A DNA stretch of 64,000 nucleotides from an uncultured Bacilli bacterium (GCA_934155645.1 CAKPHC010000001.1:248001-312000); one strand, 5' to 3'. Counted from the stretch's first letter, positions 25,478 to 34,885 are shown. The notes: generated by a model not told the origin, from the letters alone. Made by a program: numbers and translations.

Positions 25478-26025
25478 GGGTTATTGTTACTATTTATAAT
25501 AAGAACAGCTGGAGCTTTTTCATTAGGATTAATCTCATTATTTATAGGCGTTTGTTGAACATTATTAAAGTTTTGCAAAGGTACTGCTCCATTTGCAGCT
25601 GGTGTTACTACATTAGTTCGAACAGGTTGACTCATATTAACTTGCTGAAGAGCTACAGGTGTTTGAACTGGCATTGGTTGAGGTTGAGCAATAGCACCCT
25701 GATTGGTAATTTGATTATTAATAGGTTGTTGTATAGTCTGATTACTAACAGCAATATTTTGATTTAGCGGATTAGATACTGCTGTAGCTGCAACTTTGGG
25801 AATAGATGCTACCTCCTTTACAGGCTGCACCGGTTTAGTATTCAAATTAAGTGTGCCATTTTTTGACATATCCATATTAGTATTCATTCCAAATTTCATC
25901 ATCTGCTCATTATTCTTTTCACCTAAATATCCAATTATAGCAAAAATTAAAATTGTATTAACTACTAAAATTGAGTAATATAAAGGCCCATCTATATTCC
26001 TAAAAAAACTAATAATAAAATCCAT
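25468..26025 (-). CDS. Single-pass membrane protein with Gln/Asn/Pro-rich tail
   Basis: About 185 residues. One membrane helix (about residues 15-36, YYSILVVNTILIFAIIGYL) is followed by a long low-complexity tail rich in Gln, Asn, Pro, Val and Thr (such as QQPINNQITNQGAIAQPQP). I choose ATG 26025, since AAAGGG lies 9 bp before it, while ATG 26034 abuts that site. The tail is probably disordered. No family is recognised. Confidence 0.6.
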   Translation of the reverse strand: MDFIISFFRNIDGPLYYSILVVNTILIFAIIGYLGEKNNEQMMKFGMNTNMDMSKNGTLNLNTKPVQPVKEVASIPKVAATAVSNPLNQNIAVSNQTIQQPINNQITNQGAIAQPQPMPVQTPVALQQVNMSQPVRTNVVTPAANGAVPLQNFNNVQQTPINNEINPNEKAPAVLIINSNNNPKI

Positions 26026-26177
26026 TTCTACCATCCCTTTATTCTATTTTATATTATCATCTTTTTACATAATGTACAATTAGCATCTGTATAATTCATT
26101 TGATAAGTCTGTTTTTCGGATTATCATTACACAAACATCAACTAAATATACTATCCAACTAATTACTGAAAATTATA

Positions 26178-27413
26178 TTAACTCTTTTTATTTTTTATGT
26201 TTTTTAATTTATGGTAACAATTAAAGGCAACTTTATATAAGAAATAATAAAATTTATTAACAACCAAATCAAATTCACCAATGAGTTCCACTACATTGCC
26301 ACCAAATCCTTTTTTGAACTCGTAAACACCATACATAGGATTATTTTCCTTTTTAAAATTACCTTCTATTCCGTAAAAATTATATCTCTTAAATCCATGC
26401 TTATTGGCGTATTTAATTGCATACCATTGGATTGCATACATAGCATTCCATTTCATAAATTCGTCATATCCGCCACCATAAAGATTTAACAATTCACTAC
26501 CACATTCAATAAACATAGAACCCGCTAAACATATACGTTTACCATATTTTTCTTCTAATTCCTTAATTTCATCTATTTTGTTTTGCAATTCTTTTAATTC
26601 TTTTTTTCTAGCATCCGTTACATCACTATAAGAATTAATCTCATCTATTTCCTTCTGAAGCAAGTTAATGCTTATATCAGTATCTAAGTAACATAAAACA
26701 ATTTTTAACTTATCCCCTAAAGCATCAAACATATTCTCATAATAACTTAACGGTCTATCAATAAATCCACGTCTAGAACCAGTGTGCTCAGTTATCCTTT
26801 TATACTCAGCCAATCCTTCTTTACCTATCTCTTCTAAGACTAATCCCATTTTTAATGTTTTCTTAACATTTTTTCTTGTTTGTTTGATCATGCCTTTCAT
26901 AAGCTCTTCTTCACTTTTACCAGCTACATCTAAAACAAACATCCACCTTGGTTGTAATGATCCTTCTGTTTTAGTGTTGAAGCCATAGTGCTTATACCCC
27001 ATTTTTTTTAAATTTTCAACAACTAACGAATTATCTATTCCACCATCGACAACATCACCGTTTATATCACGTTCCTTATATAACAAATATGAATCAATTT
27101 TTATAAAAATTCCATTATGTTTTCTTACATACCCTTTTATTTCTTCAGTAAATTTTTTTAATACCTTCTCGTTATTATAATCAATTAAAAAGCCTCGTGG
27201 TGAATAAAACATCTTCTTTCCTATAGGTGTAATTTTAGCTAACAATAATGCTGCGCCTATTATTTTATCTTTATCAATTAATCCAACATAATAATGTTCC
27301 CACCCATTACTAAGTTTTAACTTTGCCCACTCTTTAGTTTGATAGAAACTAAGAAGTTCATTTTCATTCGCATATTTTTCAAATTGTCTCTCAGTTATTT
27401 CTTTAAATTCCAT
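26178..27413 (-). CDS. FemAB/FemX-family peptidyltransferase
   Basis: 411 residues. The pattern of two GNAT-like folds with a coiled-coil arm is clear: SFYQTKEWAKLKLSNGWEHYYVG, MFYSPRGFLIDY, RPLSYYENMF, a helical hairpin around 240-300 (EIDEINSYSDVTDARKKELK), and LAGSMFIECGSELLNLYGG. It ends with YGVYEFKKGFGGNVVELIGEFDL. These enzymes add amino acids from aminoacyl-tRNA to the lipid II stem peptide, building interpeptide bridges. It is 18 bp after a second FemAB-like gene, with a third at 37649-38908. Which residue is added is unknown. Confidence 0.9.
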   Translation of the reverse strand: MEFKEITERQFEKYANENELLSFYQTKEWAKLKLSNGWEHYYVGLIDKDKIIGAALLLAKITPIGKKMFYSPRGFLIDYNNEKVLKKFTEEIKGYVRKHNGIFIKIDSYLLYKERDINGDVVDGGIDNSLVVENLKKMGYKHYGFNTKTEGSLQPRWMFVLDVAGKSEEELMKGMIKQTRKNVKKTLKMGLVLEEIGKEGLAEYKRITEHTGSRRGFIDRPLSYYENMFDALGDKLKIVLCYLDTDISINLLQKEIDEINSYSDVTDARKKELKELQNKIDEIKELEEKYGKRICLAGSMFIECGSELLNLYGGGYDEFMKWNAMYAIQWYAIKYANKHGFKRYNFYGIEGNFKKENNPMYGVYEFKKGFGGNVVELIGEFDLVVNKFYYFLYKVAFNCYHKLKNIKNKKS

Positions 27414-27431
27414 GTTGTTCCTCTCTTCTCA

Positions 27432-28742
27432 TTAATCTTTATTTGCTGACTTCTTTATTTTTTTCTTTGCAATATTTCTTACTAGTCTTCTATAAAAAGG
27501 TACTAATTTAGTAAAACAAAAATACCAAAAAGGCTTGTTAACATAATCAAATTCACCAATAAATTCTATATAGTTGCCACCAAAAGCCTTTTTAAAAATA
27601 TGTAATCCATATCTAGGATTATCATGATTTAAATCCCCTATTGTACCAAAGTGATCATAGTACTTTAATCCTTCGTCGTGGCAATATTTTATATGTTCAT
27701 AATAAACCTTATAGTTTGATTGAGATGATGTCAAAACATTGTGATTGCCAGCGTATAAAGTCCAAGCCTTATCACCATATTCAATTATCACATGTGCATT
27801 TAATGTAATAACATCGCCATATTTATCTCTAGCATCACTATATTCAGATATATACTCATCCAGTTTTTCCAAACGCATTTCTAATTCTTTCTGTTTTTTT
27901 TGATTAGCTGTACTTAAATTTTCCTTTTTTGATAAATCATCCAATGATTTTAAAATATCATTTTTTTCTTTAGAATATTCATCTATTACTTTATTAGTAT
28001 CAATACTGCCCATAAATAAATTCATTTTACCATATTGATTATATATTTCGTATAAACTCTTGTAATACTTCATATCGTGCGATACAAAATCTTTTCTATC
28101 CTCAGTTAAATCCATTAATTTACTAAATTCCGGAATATCATCTATATTACCAATTCTAACCATAGTACCTAAAGACGTTCCTTTTTTTATTCTTTGTTTA
28201 ACTGTTTTTGAAAATCTACTTTCAATATCTTCCATTGTACCATCTAGATTAATTCTAAATGTATAACGAGGTTGAGTCGTTTCAAAGTTTTTAGTAAATC
28301 CTAAATGCTTAAATCCAATCATCTGTAAAGTATTGAAAATTTTCTTGCAATTATATTTAGGATTTACTTCATTCCCTTTATAATCTTCTTCATACCATAT
28401 AAGATCCGGATCTATTTTTAAAAATATAGCTTTTTTACTCTTAATAAACTTAATAACTTCAACAGAGAATTTCTTTAACAAACTCTCATCAGTAAAATCT
28501 ATAACAAATCCACGAGGTGCATAAAAATATGAAAGCCCTAATGGTAAATGTTTCTGCAATAACAAAGTTGCACCTAAAATATTATTTTTCTCATCAACTA
28601 ATCCTAAATAATAAGGAGTTTGATTTTTTTCCTTTTTAGCGAATTGCCCCCATGCATACGATTGTAAAAAATGCGATTTAAATTGATGATTTCTTACATA
28701 TTCATCATAAACCATGCCATCTAATTCAATTAATTTAGTCAT
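27432..28742 (-). CDS. FemAB/FemX-family peptidyltransferase
   Basis: About 436 residues. It shares the FemAB layout: FLQSYAWGQFAKKE, YFYAPRGFVIDF, TQPRYTFRINLDG, VKQRIKKGTSLG, a charged helical arm (about 240-290), VIIEYGDKAWTLYAGNHN and YGLHIFKKAFGGNYIEFIGEFD. The role is adding bridge residues to peptidoglycan precursors. AGGTGA is spaced for ATG 28742; the GTG nine bases upstream would overlap this site. It is followed closely by the second FemAB-like gene, and the two are diverged, suggesting successive additions to one bridge as in FemA/FemB. Residue identity is unknown. Confidence 0.9.
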   Translation of the reverse strand: MTKLIELDGMVYDEYVRNHQFKSHFLQSYAWGQFAKKEKNQTPYYLGLVDEKNNILGATLLLQKHLPLGLSYFYAPRGFVIDFTDESLLKKFSVEVIKFIKSKKAIFLKIDPDLIWYEEDYKGNEVNPKYNCKKIFNTLQMIGFKHLGFTKNFETTQPRYTFRINLDGTMEDIESRFSKTVKQRIKKGTSLGTMVRIGNIDDIPEFSKLMDLTEDRKDFVSHDMKYYKSLYEIYNQYGKMNLFMGSIDTNKVIDEYSKEKNDILKSLDDLSKKENLSTANQKKQKELEMRLEKLDEYISEYSDARDKYGDVITLNAHVIIEYGDKAWTLYAGNHNVLTSSQSNYKVYYEHIKYCHDEGLKYYDHFGTIGDLNHDNPRYGLHIFKKAFGGNYIEFIGEFDYVNKPFWYFCFTKLVPFYRRLVRNIAKKKIKKSANKD

Positions 28743-28877
28743 AAATATCACCTATTCATTCTAATATTCACTACTATTATAACAATTTATCATTTAAATT
28801 AAAACTAAAGGAAGAATTTATTTTAAATAATTGTAAATCAATTAACAAATGTATATAATGTAATTGGGTGATAATAA

Positions 28878-29483
28878 ATGGAAAAAAGAATAAAAAATCT
28901 AATACTATCAATAATTATTATATGTGACTTTGTTTTACTATTATATTCAATAAAAACCAATAATTATGAACAAATAAGTGCAATTGTAACATTGCCATTA
29001 ACGTTGCTAATACCAACTATAGTAAGAAAAATACTAAAAATTAATATTTCTGATTACTTTGAAATTATCTTTTATATATTTATCTTTCTAGCCCAATTCC
29101 TAGGTTCTGGTATTAATTTGTATGACAAGATATATTGGTTTGATGATTTTACTCATTTATTGTCTGGAATATTCTCCTGTTTAGTAGCATTAGCAGTATT
29201 AAAAATATTTAAAAAAAGTACAACAAAAGATATTACTTTTAACATTATATTTATTTTTGGAATAGTATTTATAATAGCAGGATGCTGGGAATTAATAGAA
29301 TTTGCAATTGACCAAGCACTAGGTTCTAATATGCAACACTCAATCGATTCAGGAGTAAATGACACAATGTTTGATATGTTAAGTGCATTAGTTGGAAGCA
29401 TCATCTTCAATATAATCTACTACATTGAAAGCAAAAAGAAGCAAGGACTAATTTTCAAAATTCAAGATAAATTATTAAAATAA
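28878..29483 (+). CDS. DUF2238/YjdF-like integral membrane protein
   Basis: 201 residues with about six membrane helices. The motif WFDDFTHLLSGIFSCLVALAVL (near residue 92) and the pair CWELIEFAIDQ and GVNDTMFDMLSALVGS match the DUF2238 (YjdF) pattern, with conserved acidic and His residues inside or beside helices. The function of the family is unknown. GGGTGAT precedes ATG at 28878. It is a single gene, convergent with the gene at 29495. Confidence 0.72.
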   Translation: MEKRIKNLILSIIIICDFVLLLYSIKTNNYEQISAIVTLPLTLLIPTIVRKILKINISDYFEIIFYIFIFLAQFLGSGINLYDKIYWFDDFTHLLSGIFSCLVALAVLKIFKKSTTKDITFNIIFIFGIVFIIAGCWELIEFAIDQALGSNMQHSIDSGVNDTMFDMLSALVGSIIFNIIYYIESKKKQGLIFKIQDKLLK

Positions 29484-29513
29484 AACTTCTATCGCTAAGA
29501 TAAAAGTTTTTTT
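29482..29513. terminator. Bidirectional terminator
   Basis: AAAACTT (29482-29488) pairs with AAGTTTT (29504-29510) and is followed by TTTTTTTA on the plus strand. The stop codon of the minus-strand gene at 29495 is inside the stem-loop. Confidence 0.65.
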
Positions 29514-29704
29514 ATGATTATATATTTGCCTTTTAATGAAATTTTTGCAACTTCATAACCATAGCTCATAAGTTCTTTTTTATACTTTAAAAATGAGTGG
29601 TCTATTTCAAATCCCAAAATATTTTTTATTTCATCATAAGACAATTGATATTCATCCTTATTATTTTCTTTAATATAATTCCAAAGTTTCTCATATTTAC
29701 TCAT
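29495..29704 (-). CDS. Small DUF7662-like protein
   Basis: 69 residues starting SKYEKLWNYIKENNKDEYQLSYDEI, followed by ILGFEIDHSFLKYKKELMSYGYEVAKI. This matches my recollection of small DUF7662-type domains (SKYxPLWxYL start, winged-helix-like size). It follows the LiaF-like gene by 3 bp, so the two share a transcript. Function unknown. Confidence 0.6.
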   Translation of the reverse strand: MSKYEKLWNYIKENNKDEYQLSYDEIKNILGFEIDHSFLKYKKELMSYGYEVAKISLKGKYIIIKKLLS

Positions 29705-29707
29705 ATG

Positions 29708-30400
29708 TTAATCCTTATAGTAAATAGTTACTCCACCAAAAATACAAACAGCATTAACGTAAATAATTGATGCCTTATCTGTCGCAGTATTTTTATTTTT
29801 TTCGCTAACACCACCAAATATTGAAGTTGATTTAACTTTTACTTTTACATCTTTTGGTACTAATATTTCAATGCCTCCAAATACAGAGCAAGCATTAATA
29901 ACAGAATCTTCTTTTATTTTAGCTTTAGTTAAATCACATTTGACTCCACCAAATACAGCAGTTAAATCACTACCTTTAAAAGTTTCATTATCAAATTCTA
30001 CGTTTTGAGCAGAAAAAGTAGCACAATATTCATTATCTTTATTCTTTTCTTGATTAACCTTTTTTATTTCTTCACTTACTTTGCGTGTAAATACATCCTT
30101 AAACACAAATGACAATCCTATTACAACTAATATTAATGGCAATAGTAGCTTCCATACCATACTAAAATCAATAACATCTTGGCAAGCAAGTAATAATCCT
30201 ATTCCTATTAAAAGACCAATAATACTTCCTGTTTTTTCGTTATCCTTAATAAGGCCTATAAAACAAGGAACTATAATAAATAAAGTCCACCAGCCATCAA
30301 ATAATATATTAATATCAGTAATTCCTAATGAATTACATCCTAGAACTACCCCTAATAAAATTAAAATGGCACCTAATATTCTAATTTCAATTTTATTCAT
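29708..30400 (-). CDS. LiaF-like membrane protein
   Basis: 230 residues. Four membrane helices (about 7-24, 32-50, 58-76, 80-98) begin with ILGAILILLGVVLGCNSLGI. A beta-helix-like C-terminal domain follows with repeated GG turns: AVFGGVKCDLTKAK, CSVFGGIEILVPKDVKVK, SIFGGVSEKN, CIFGGVTIYYKD. That is the LiaF/cell-wall-active-antibiotic response domain arrangement. LiaF inhibits the LiaRS envelope-stress system in other Bacillota; no liaRS genes are in the window. A small DUF7662-like gene is coupled downstream. Confidence 0.82.
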   Translation of the reverse strand: MNKIEIRILGAILILLGVVLGCNSLGITDINILFDGWWTLFIIVPCFIGLIKDNEKTGSIIGLLIGIGLLLACQDVIDFSMVWKLLLPLILVVIGLSFVFKDVFTRKVSEEIKKVNQEKNKDNEYCATFSAQNVEFDNETFKGSDLTAVFGGVKCDLTKAKIKEDSVINACSVFGGIEILVPKDVKVKVKSTSIFGGVSEKNKNTATDKASIIYVNAVCIFGGVTIYYKD

Positions 30401-30482
30401 ATTCTACCTCCTATATTTCAAAACAATTTTAACATATATTGTTCACTTTTTAAACTCAATTTTTTTACAAAAATTCTTGTAT

Positions 30483-30506
30483 AAAAAAGAACTTATTTAA
30501 AGTTCT
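30483..30506 (-). terminator. Terminator of ssrA
   Basis: Minus-strand AGAACTT pairs with AAGTTCT around a short A/T loop and is followed by TTTTTTA, a dozen bases after the tmRNA CCA end. Confidence 0.75.
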
Positions 30507-30518
30507 AACAGTCAATTA

Positions 30519-30864
30519 TGGTGGAACCGGGGAGAATCGAACTCCCGTCCGAAATAACTCCATCAAAGACCTCTACAAGTTTAGTCAACTAGTAACATTC
30601 GCTATATTATAAGCTAGTTAACGAACAATAATATAACTATCCTATAAAATTCATCAATCTACCTAGGATATAGAAAGATATATTCTGCTAAAATTGAGCC
30701 TCTAATATTTTCCGCAGACAAAAAAATAAAAGAAGCGCTTTGCCGTTTTTAGATTAAGCAAAAGCTAATTGATTTCTGTTTCCAGTTATTTTTGTTTGCA
30801 TTTAAGGTTGCCACCTACTTGCAATCTAGGACTAAATTATCCCGTCGAAACCATATTCGGCCCC
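30519..30864 (-). ncRNA. ssrA: Transfer-messenger RNA (tmRNA)
   Basis: 346 nt. The acceptor stem pairs 5' GGGGCCG with 3' CGGTTCC, followed by ACCA. The T arm reads GGACGGGAGTTCGATTCTCCC, and ATGGTTTCGACGGGATA follows the 5' end, as in all tmRNAs. The tag frame lies at 30754-30783 on the minus strand: GGA after the AATAACT context, as in Bacillus subtilis, encoding GNRNQLAFA then TAA. With the charged alanine the tag is (A)GNRNQLAFA. It rescues stalled ribosomes and marks products for proteolysis. SmpB is encoded 56 bp upstream. Confidence 0.96.
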
Positions 30865-30872
30865 ATGTGCAC

Positions 30873-30901
30873 ATTATAACACAAAACATTAATTATTACA
30901 A
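30873..30901 (-). promoter_or_regulatory. Promoter of ssrA
   Basis: Minus-strand TTGTAA (30896-30901), a 17-bp spacer and TATAAT (30873-30878), nine bases before the mature 5' end of tmRNA. Confidence 0.7.
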
Positions 30902-30919
30902 TTATTATAATAAAAGAGA

Positions 30920-31360
30920 CTAGTATCTGTTCTTACTAGCCTTTTCAATAGTTCTTTTTATATCTCTTTCCTTAATTGTTTCTCGTTTATCATAATCTTT
31001 TTTACCTTTACATAAACCAATTAATATCTTTGCTTTATTGTTTTTAAAATACAATTTCAACGGTATTAAAGTATATCCTTCTAAACGAATTTTATCATTT
31101 AGTTTTAAGATTTCTCTTTTATGCATTAGCAACTTTCTTGTTCTTGTTTCATTATGATTAAAAATATTTCCCTGTTTATAAATACCAATATACATATTTA
31201 ATATATATAATTCACTATTTCTTACAATCACATAACTATCATTAAAATTACAAGAACCTTCTCTAATTGATTTTATTTCAGTACCTGATAAAACAACTCC
31301 ACATTCATACTCTTCCTCTATAAAATAATCATGTCTTGCTTTTCTATTATATATTTCCAT
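30920..31360 (-). CDS. smpB: SsrA-binding protein SmpB
   Basis: 146 residues. NRKARHDYFIEEEYECGVVLSGTEIKSIREG is the conserved SmpB start, with KLYFKNNKAKILIGLCKGKKDYDKR in the middle and a basic tail (ERDIKRTIEKASKNR) that enters the empty mRNA channel. It binds the tRNA-like part of tmRNA and is required for trans-translation. ssrA lies directly downstream with its own promoter, and rnr lies one gene upstream. Confidence 0.97.
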   Translation of the reverse strand: MEIYNRKARHDYFIEEEYECGVVLSGTEIKSIREGSCNFNDSYVIVRNSELYILNMYIGIYKQGNIFNHNETRTRKLLMHKREILKLNDKIRLEGYTLIPLKLYFKNNKAKILIGLCKGKKDYDKRETIKERDIKRTIEKASKNRY

Positions 31361-31372
31361 AATATCACTTCC

Positions 31373-32500
31373 TTATATTGGATATTTTTCTATTTTTGCA
31401 CTCCTACTAGTTATTAAATCCATATACTCATTATAATAAGATTTATAACCTTGTAACAATTTATTATTTAATTTATCAAAAGGATAAATCTTAAAATCAG
31501 TCTTTGTTTTACCAGAATTATAGTAAGTATAAGTTAATCTTGCAACTGGTTCACTAATAATTATATCATTATTTTCCTTTTTTACATCAACAGAAACCAT
31601 TAATCCTATTCTTCTATCTATACCTTCTTGTCCCGATATAAAATTACCAAGAGAATATATAACTAATGTACTGCCAACATAGTCAATTGGTTCAACTACA
31701 TGAGGATGATGTCCTATAATTATATCAACGCCTAAACTAGATAAATATTTGGCAATACCTTCTTGCTCCTTAGTAACAGAATTATTATATTCTTCACCCC
31801 AATGCATTGAAACAAGTAATAAATCAACTTTATCCTTAACTAAATTGATATCTTTTTTTACTTGCTCTTCACTATAAACATTAACATAATAATTATTACT
31901 TGGTTTAATTCCGTTAGTTGTAGTTGTATATCCTAAAAGTGCATATTTAATTCCATTTACTTCTTGTATTTTAATATTATTACGTTCTTCTTGTGAATTA
32001 TAAGAACCTGTAGTTAATACATTTTTCTTAGTCTTCCAATAGTTATTTGAACTAATAATAGCCTTTTTACCTCTATCAAGAGTATGATTATTAGCAAGAT
32101 TCACTAAATTAAAACCTATATTAGTAAATGTTTCTCCAACTTCATGAGGGGAATTAAAAGCAGGATAACTTGATAACCCTAGTTTAGTCCCACCTAGAAT
32201 ACTTTCTTGATTATAAAATGCTAAATCGTATTTACTTACAATTGGTTTTATCAAGGTCACCATTTTATCAAAATTATAAACACCATCTTCATAAGCATCA
32301 TCATAAACACTACTATGTATTAGCACATCTCCTGCCATAATCAAAGACAATTTATTTTCTTTAACCTGTTGTTCATTAAAAGATTTATTATCCTGTTTTT
32401 CTCTAGTAGTTAACAAAAGAAAGATTACTATTAATCCTAAAATAGCTGCTAAAAATACTTTTCCACTATTTTTCATCTTTCTTCTCTTTTTTCTAGCCAT
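31373..32500 (-). CDS. CapA-family membrane-anchored metallophosphatase-like protein
   Basis: 375 residues: basic start, one membrane helix (about 12-31), then a CapA domain with LIMAGDVLIHSSVYDDAY, LVNLANNHTLDRGKKA, LLVSMHWGEEYNNS and DIIIGHHPHVVEPIDY. It is clearly paralogous to the protein at 18217-19395 along its whole length. It sits between rnr and smpB (8-bp and 12-bp gaps), an insertion into an otherwise conserved order. It is an exported phosphoesterase-like protein; the substrate is unknown. Confidence 0.87.
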   Translation of the reverse strand: MARKKRRKMKNSGKVFLAAILGLIVIFLLLTTREKQDNKSFNEQQVKENKLSLIMAGDVLIHSSVYDDAYEDGVYNFDKMVTLIKPIVSKYDLAFYNQESILGGTKLGLSSYPAFNSPHEVGETFTNIGFNLVNLANNHTLDRGKKAIISSNNYWKTKKNVLTTGSYNSQEERNNIKIQEVNGIKYALLGYTTTTNGIKPSNNYYVNVYSEEQVKKDINLVKDKVDLLLVSMHWGEEYNNSVTKEQEGIAKYLSSLGVDIIIGHHPHVVEPIDYVGSTLVIYSLGNFISGQEGIDRRIGLMVSVDVKKENNDIIISEPVARLTYTYYNSGKTKTDFKIYPFDKLNNKLLQGYKSYYNEYMDLITSRSAKIEKYPI

Positions 32501-32508
32501 TTTACCTC

Positions 32509-34611
32509 CTAAAGTTTTTTCAATATTTCAAAATCAATAGTTTTTTTATCTTTAGATGCAGCCTTAACTTTTACTAAAACTCTATCTCCTAATCTATATC
32601 TAACTTTAGTTCTATCACCGGTCAATGTCTGTGTAGCTTCATCAAAAACAAAGTAATCACCTAAATCGTTAACATGTACTAAACCTTCAATTAAATTATC
32701 AAGCTGAATAAACATTCCGAAATTATTAACACTTGAAATAATTCCTTCATATTCTTCACCAATGTGATCTTCCATGTATTCTGCCATTTTCATATCTTCT
32801 ACTTCACGTTCACACTCAACTGATTCACGTTCTTTTACCGAAGAATTATCAGCAATATATATTAATTTTTCTTGCCAATGTTCTATAGTGCTACGAGACA
32901 TATCGTTATTAAACAAATATGTTCTAAGTAACCTATGAACTGTAGTATCCGGATATCTTCTAATAGGTGAAGTAAAATGTGTATAACACTTACTTGCAAG
33001 ACCATAGTGCCCTAGATTTTGTGGAAGATATATTGCTTTTTGCATGTTTCTCAATAACAGACTTGATAAGATTTTGAATTCTTTTTTGTCACTCAAAAAT
33101 TTAATTAATCCTTGAATTGTTTTAGGGCTTACATCTTTAATATTACCTTTATATGTATACCCTAAAGTTTGTAAGAACGATAAGTATGTCCTAATTTTAT
33201 CTTCTTTTGGATATTCATGAACACGATATATAAAAGGTAAATCCATATAAAATATATGGGTTGCTACACACTCGTTTGCACAAATCATAAAATCTTCTAT
33301 TAGTTTTTCACCAGAACCACGTTCTCTTAAAACGATATCAGTAGGATGACAATTTTCATCAACTAGTATTTTAGCTTCATCTACATCAAAATCTATAAAT
33401 CCTCTATTTTCTTTAGCTTTCCTTATTATCTTAGATAACTCTAGCATAAGTCTAAGTTTATCAGCATATGATTCATATCCCTCCGGAATAGTATCTTCTT
33501 CAAGAACCTTATTAACTTTTTTATAAGTCATTTGAATCCTTGATTTAATAACACTTGGGAATATTTCATAATCTACTGTTTTACCATTTTCATCAATTTC
33601 CATAACACAAGATATTGCAAGACGCTCTACTTCCGGATTTAATGAACAAATTCCGTTTGATAATTTATGAGGAAGCATCGGAATAACTCTATCAACTAAA
33701 TAAACTGAAGTGCCGCGTTCCATAGCTTCTTTATCCAATGGACTTCCCTCTTTAACATAATAACTAACATCCGCAATATGTACACCCAATTTGTAATGAC
33801 CGTTTTCTAACTTTTCAATAGAGATAGCATCATCTATATCTTTAGTATCATCACCATCTATAGTAAAAATAACCTCATCAGTCAAATCTCTACGGCCAAC
33901 TTTATCAGAAGGATATACTTCTTCTGGAATACTATCTAATTGTTTAATTGTTTCTTCATCAAAAGTATCCTTTATATTATATTTACAAACAACAGATAAT
34001 ATATCTACTCCTATATCATTTTTATGACCTAAAATACGAATAACTTCACCCTTAAACTTATTATTAGATATTTGAGAAGTAATTTTAACTACAACTTTAT
34101 GGCCATCCACAGAACCTTTATTTTTGCCTTTAGGTATTTCTATATTCATCTTTAACTTATCATCATCCGGAATAATATATCCTCTGCCTTTTTTAAAATA
34201 AATTTCCCCAACTACTGTGGATAATTCTCTCTTAACAACTCGAACAATTCTTCCTTCGATTCTACCGTCTGGTTTATTACTTAGAATTTCTACCAAAACT
34301 TTATCACCATTAATTGCACCGTTCATATTATCAATACCAACAAAAACATCTTCTTCTTGATTAGAAACATCAACAAAACCAAAACCTTTTTTATTAGTAC
34401 GCATAATACCTTTTCTTAGATTACTATGTTCAAATAACATATATTTATCTTTATTAGAATGATATATTTCAACATCTTCTTCAAGTTCTCTTAATGCATT
34501 AATTAATTCTTCGGTCTCTTCAACAGTTTTAATATTAAGTACAGAATCTATTTCCTCAAAGGAAAGTGCTCTGTTATATTTTTTTAAAATTTCTAGTACT
34601 TTATCTTTCAT
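32509..34611 (-). CDS. rnr: Ribonuclease R
   Basis: About 700 residues. Two cold-shock-like domains (RKGIMRTNKKGFGFV; GEIYFKKGRGYIIP) precede the RNB core with DGDDTKDIDDAISIEK (catalytic aspartates), HIADVSYYV and the YTHFTSPIRRYPD segment. An S1 domain ends the protein (GEEYEGIISSVNNFGMFIQL). It degrades structured RNA 3'-to-5' and works with trans-translation, which matches its place beside smpB/ssrA. I place the start at ATG 34611: AAGGTGA fits it, while the GTG nine bases upstream lies inside that site. Confidence 0.97.
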   Translation of the reverse strand: MKDKVLEILKKYNRALSFEEIDSVLNIKTVEETEELINALRELEEDVEIYHSNKDKYMLFEHSNLRKGIMRTNKKGFGFVDVSNQEEDVFVGIDNMNGAINGDKVLVEILSNKPDGRIEGRIVRVVKRELSTVVGEIYFKKGRGYIIPDDDKLKMNIEIPKGKNKGSVDGHKVVVKITSQISNNKFKGEVIRILGHKNDIGVDILSVVCKYNIKDTFDEETIKQLDSIPEEVYPSDKVGRRDLTDEVIFTIDGDDTKDIDDAISIEKLENGHYKLGVHIADVSYYVKEGSPLDKEAMERGTSVYLVDRVIPMLPHKLSNGICSLNPEVERLAISCVMEIDENGKTVDYEIFPSVIKSRIQMTYKKVNKVLEEDTIPEGYESYADKLRLMLELSKIIRKAKENRGFIDFDVDEAKILVDENCHPTDIVLRERGSGEKLIEDFMICANECVATHIFYMDLPFIYRVHEYPKEDKIRTYLSFLQTLGYTYKGNIKDVSPKTIQGLIKFLSDKKEFKILSSLLLRNMQKAIYLPQNLGHYGLASKCYTHFTSPIRRYPDTTVHRLLRTYLFNNDMSRSTIEHWQEKLIYIADNSSVKERESVECEREVEDMKMAEYMEDHIGEEYEGIISSVNNFGMFIQLDNLIEGLVHVNDLGDYFVFDEATQTLTGDRTKVRYRLGDRVLVKVKAASKDKKTIDFEILKKL

Positions 34612-34641
34612 ATTCTTCACCTTATACTTAGATTATACAAT

Positions 34642-34665
34642 AAAAAAAGAGCTATTCCTAGCCCT
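34642..34665 (-). terminator. Terminator after secG
   Basis: Minus-strand AGGGCTA and TAGCTCT pair with one mismatch around GGAA, followed by seven T residues. It is a few bases after the secG stop codon and may be partly read through into rnr. Confidence 0.6.
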
Positions 34666-34669
34666 TATC

Positions 34670-34885
34670 TTATACAAATTCCATAATTAAACTTACTAAA
34701 AAGAATATTAATCCTAATGTCATAGTTACTCTACTAATTAGTAACTCTGCACCACGTTCTTTTCTTCTACTAAATAAATCAGCATTACCACCAGAAATGA
34801 TTTGTGATGCACCTTCAGCTTTATTACTTTGCAACAATACAATGGCAATTAGTAATAATGATATGATTAATAAAAATATCTTCAT
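34670..34885 (-). CDS. secG: Protein translocase subunit SecG
   Basis: 71 residues with two membrane helices (about 1-18 and 50-70), the SecG topology. LLLIAIVLLQSNKAEGASQIISGG is the family core, including the LLQ and GG positions. I use ATG 34885, preceded by GGAGGGATTGGT, because the longer frame to 34921 starts without a ribosome site. It is an accessory subunit of the SecYEG channel. The secG-rnr-smpB-ssrA order is common in Bacillota. Confidence 0.92.
   Translation of the reverse strand: MKIFLLIISLLLIAIVLLQSNKAEGASQIISGGNADLFSRRKERGAELLISRVTMTLGLIFFLVSLIMEFV

Noticed and set aside
26095..26130. A dyad TGATAA...TTATCA in the gap after the FemAB gene
   Set aside because: The stem is short and mismatched with no T-run, so it was not called a terminator.
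30519..30560. A tRNA gene
   Set aside because: The T arm and CCA belong to the tRNA-like end of tmRNA; the rest of a tRNA is absent and the 5' half pairs 300 nt away.
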